Shown here: positions 61,836 to 64,000 of the stretch, in pieces
Layout of the letters: each line of letters begins with the position of its first letter
How positions within the stretch are numbered: position 1 is the first letter of the stretch
Notes under the pieces: model-generated
Told to the model about the DNA's origin: nothing
The model's database searches: none
What the model saw: the letters and a program-made list of their open reading frames with translations, nothing else
Made by a program: the position numbers and the translations under genes
Assembly (NCBI GenBank): GCA_934446355.1
Contig: CAKSEC010000004.1
Location: 145,977 to 209,976 of the forward strand
Reading direction: 5' to 3'
Length of the DNA stretch: 64,000 nt
Origin: an uncultured Oscillospiraceae bacterium
GTDB lineage: Bacteria > Bacillota > Clostridia > Oscillospirales > Ruminococcaceae

Positions 61836-63017
61836 TTATTTACCAAATGCGTCCCTTAACTTACTGAAAAAGCTTGAACGCTTGGAATAATTATTGTCCT
61901 CCAGAGTGTCCTCGAACGCCTGAAGCGCTTCCTTCTGCTTCTTGTTAAGATTGGTAGGCACTTCTACTGCGACCTGAATAAGCTGGTCGCCTCTGCCGTT
62001 GCGCTGGCAGTGCTGAACGCCCTTGCCCCTTATCGTGAACACCTTTCCGGGCTGAGTTCCTGCCGGAATAGTGTACTTCATCGGACCGTCGATGGTCGGA
62101 ATGTCAATCTCTGCGCCAAGAGCCGCCTGCGTGTAGGTCAGCGGTACTTCAACAAGAATATTGTCGCCGTCACGCTCGAACACGCTGTCCTGACGTACGG
62201 AAATGCGTATCTTCAGGTCGCCCGCAGGACCGCCGTTCGCACCCGCATTTCCCTTTCCGCTCAGACGGATAGTCTGACCGTCCGAGATACCTGCGGGGAT
62301 ATTGAACGAAACGTGCACTCTTTTCTGTGTTACGCCGCTTCCTGAGCACTTCGGGCAGGGACTTTCGATAATCTTTCCCTTGCCCATGCACTTTGAGCAA
62401 GCCTTTGTGGTCTGCATCATGCCGAACATCGTCTGCTGACGGACGTTGACCTTACCAGTACCTCGGCAGTCCGGACAGGTCTTTGCCTGAGTGCCTTTCT
62501 TCGCGCCTGTACCGCCGCATTCGTCGCAGGTCTCGACGCGGTTGGTTTCTATATCATAGTTCTGGACGCCCTTGCACGCCTGCATGAAGTCTATGCTTGC
62601 GGACATCACGATATCCGAACCTCTTCTCGGTGCGTTGGGATTCGACCTTGAACCGCCCGAAAAACCGCCGCCGAAAATATTGTCGAAAATATCGCCAAGG
62701 TCAACGCCGCCGGAAAATCCCCCTGAGGAGAAGCCGCCAAAGCCGCCGAATCCGCCGCTGCCGCCTGCGCCCGCACCCGCTCCGTAGCTGGGGTCAACGC
62801 CCGCAAAACCGAACTGGTCGTACCTTGCTTTCTTGTCGGGGTCGGACAGCACGTCGTTCGCCTCGTTGACTTCCTTGAACTTAGCTTCTGCTTCGGGGTC
62901 GTCAGGATTCAGGTCGGGGTGATATTTTTTCGCCATCTGACGGTAGGCTTTCTTTATATCGGCGTCAGACGCGCCCTTTTTTAGCCCCAGCACCTCATAG
63001 TAATCTCTCTTATCCAT
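61836..63017 (-). CDS. dnaJ: Chaperone protein DnaJ
   Basis: DnaJ stimulates DnaK's ATPase and delivers clients. The 393-residue type I protein has a J domain (1-70) with the HPD motif in AKKYHPDLNP. A Gly/Phe/Ser-rich region follows (75-130). Four zinc-binding CxxCxGxG repeats appear as CDECGGTG, CPDCRGTG, CSKCMGKG and CPKCSGSG. Two C-terminal substrate domains complete it. It lies 82 nt after dnaK with a terminator-like hairpin between. Confidence 0.97.
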   Translation of the reverse strand: MDKRDYYEVLGLKKGASDADIKKAYRQMAKKYHPDLNPDDPEAEAKFKEVNEANDVLSDPDKKARYDQFGFAGVDPSYGAGAGAGGSGGFGGFGGFSSGGFSGGVDLGDIFDNIFGGGFSGGSRSNPNAPRRGSDIVMSASIDFMQACKGVQNYDIETNRVETCDECGGTGAKKGTQAKTCPDCRGTGKVNVRQQTMFGMMQTTKACSKCMGKGKIIESPCPKCSGSGVTQKRVHVSFNIPAGISDGQTIRLSGKGNAGANGGPAGDLKIRISVRQDSVFERDGDNILVEVPLTYTQAALGAEIDIPTIDGPMKYTIPAGTQPGKVFTIRGKGVQHCQRNGRGDQLIQVAVEVPTNLNKKQKEALQAFEDTLEDNNYSKRSSFFSKLRDAFGK

Positions 63018-63048
63018 AAGTATAACCTCGTTATCTCTTTACCCAAAA

Positions 63049-63079
63049 CGCCCCGGGGTACTTTTCTGACCTCAGGGCG
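63049..63079 (-). terminator. Terminator-like hairpin between dnaK and dnaJ
   Basis: CGCCC and GGGCG arms extended by four more pairs after one mismatch (63049-63058 with 63070-63079) are followed by GTTTTGGG on the minus strand. It may reduce read-through so that dnaJ is made at a lower level than dnaK. Confidence 0.5.
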
Positions 63080-63099
63080 ATGTGGATTAAGTCTTAGAA

Positions 63100-64000
63100 T
63101 TATTCGTCGATAACTTCGCCGTCAACAGGTCCGTTATCCTGAGGAGCTGCGCCCTCAGCACCCGCTGCTGCGCCGCCCTGTGCCTGATAGATCTTGCCTG
63201 CTACCTCGTAGAATGCCTTCTGCAGGTCGTCCTTTGCGGTCTTGATGGCTTCGATGTCAGTTCCCTTGAGGGCTTCCTTCAGAGCGTCAAGCTTCGGCTG
63301 AACCTTAGCCTTATCGTCCTCGGTTACCTTATCGCCGAAATCGGTCATTGACTTCTCGATCTGGTAAACCATCTGGTCTGCCTCGTTGCGTGCGTCAACG
63401 TCCTCCTTGCGCTTCTTGTCCTCTGCTGCGAACTGCTCGGCTTCCTTGACAGCCTTGTCGATATCCTCCTTGCTCATGTTGGTGGAGGCGGTGATGGAGA
63501 TGTGCTGCTCCTTGCCGGTGCCGAGGTCCTTTGCAGTAACGTTTACGATACCGTTTGCATCGATATCGAATGTTACCTCGATCTGCGGGATACCTCTGGG
63601 AGCGGGAGCGATACCGTCCAGACGGAACGTACCGATGGACTTGTTGTCCTTTGCGAACTCACGCTCGCCCTGCAGTACGTTGATATCAACGCTGGGCTGA
63701 TTATCGGAATATGTCGAGAATATCTGGCTCTTCTTGGTCGGGATAGTGGTGTTGCGCTCGATCATTCTGGTGCAAACGCCGCCTGCGGTTTCGATACCGA
63801 GCGACAGAGGAGTTACATCGAGCAGCAGCAGACCGGTGACTTCCTTATTCAGAACGCCGCCCTGAATGGAAGCGCCGATTGCAACGCACTCGTCAGGGTT
63901 GATACCCTTGAACGGCTCCTTGCCGAGGAAGTTCTTTACTGCGTCCTGAACAGCGGGGATTCTTGTAGAACCGCCGACCAGAAGTATCTTGTCGATCTCG
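63100..64000 (-). CDS. dnaK: Chaperone protein DnaK, C-terminal part (cut by window edge)
   Basis: The visible 300 residues start inside the ATPase domain at EIDKILLVGGSTRIP. They continue with the linker segment LLLLDVTPLSLGIETAGG and the substrate-binding domain (TKKSQIFSTYSDNQPSV). The helical lid follows, and the tail ends in acidic GEVIDE. The N-terminal part lies beyond base 64000. The frame is open to the edge with no disruption. Heat-shock regulators hrcA and grpE, usual upstream neighbours, are not in view. Confidence 0.97.
   Translation of the reverse strand, partial: EIDKILLVGGSTRIPAVQDAVKNFLGKEPFKGINPDECVAIGASIQGGVLNKEVTGLLLLDVTPLSLGIETAGGVCTRMIERNTTIPTKKSQIFSTYSDNQPSVDINVLQGEREFAKDNKSIGTFRLDGIAPAPRGIPQIEVTFDIDANGIVNVTAKDLGTGKEQHISITASTNMSKEDIDKAVKEAEQFAAEDKKRKEDVDARNEADQMVYQIEKSMTDFGDKVTEDDKAKVQPKLDALKEALKGTDIEAIKTAKDDLQKAFYEVAGKIYQAQGGAAAGAEGAAPQDNGPVDGEVIDE

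Overview
The window looks like a chromosomal segment of an anaerobic, mid-GC Firmicute of class Clostridia, most like Ruminococcaceae/Oscillospiraceae. The evidence is Gram-positive style promoters (TTGACA, 17 bp, TATAAT) and AGGAGG ribosome sites, a lysine riboswitch, SpoVG, RemA, BceAB-type modules, and an rlmN-prpC-pknB-rsgA-thiN order as in Bacillus and Clostridia. No rRNA, CRISPR array, prophage or intact transposon was seen. This is inference from gene content; no database was searched.

Layout, left to right. (1) 62-3650, minus: lysine/diaminopimelate operon asd-dapA-dapB plus a stand-alone double-ACT protein, led by a lysine riboswitch and terminator. (2) 3733-4872: queA. (3) 4934-7614, minus: serine hydrolase, CapA-like lipoprotein and an HPr protein. 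(4) 7673-12530: GH36 alpha-galactosidase followed by a large MalT-like LuxR regulator, then a convergent CsoR-type repressor. (5) 13005-16224: a self-contained two-gene unit encoding an 847-residue zincin-like (DUF4157-like) multidomain protein and an unrecognised 166-residue protein. This is the most unusual locus in the window. (6) 16244-20460: NTF2-like protein, MATE exporter, a striking nested palindrome, citrate synthase and a MarR regulator. (7) 20575-26056: a Bce-type antimicrobial-peptide module (response regulator, kinase, ABC ATPase, permease) ending in a GT51 transglycosylase. (8) 26097-27234: a scar where a 5'-truncated flavodoxin-like gene abuts a 5'-truncated serine recombinase. 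(9) 27335-29656: divergent AraC regulator and MFS transporter. (10) 29657-31580: sparse region with two tRNA-Pro, one tRNA-Ser and a small XRE regulator. (11) 31633-36025: SAM methyltransferase, then a minus operon of VTC-like, DUF4956 and Cthe_2159-like proteins. (12) 36225-53163, minus: a long housekeeping block murC-tgt-remA-gmk-priA-def-def-fmt-yugP-rsmB-rlmN-prpC-pknB-rsgA-thiN-P-type ATPase. (13) 54571-64000: spoVG (plus); then minus NUDIX, YfhO-like, argS, DUF1934, ddl, dnaJ and the 3' part of dnaK.

Themes: cell-wall supply and surveillance recur (DAP synthesis, MurC, Ddl, PASTA kinase, Bce module with transglycosylase, serine hydrolase). So do translation and RNA-modification functions (queA/tgt, rlmN, rsmB, fmt, def, argS, rsgA). 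The accessory stretch from 13 to 31 kb holds most of the unexplained material.
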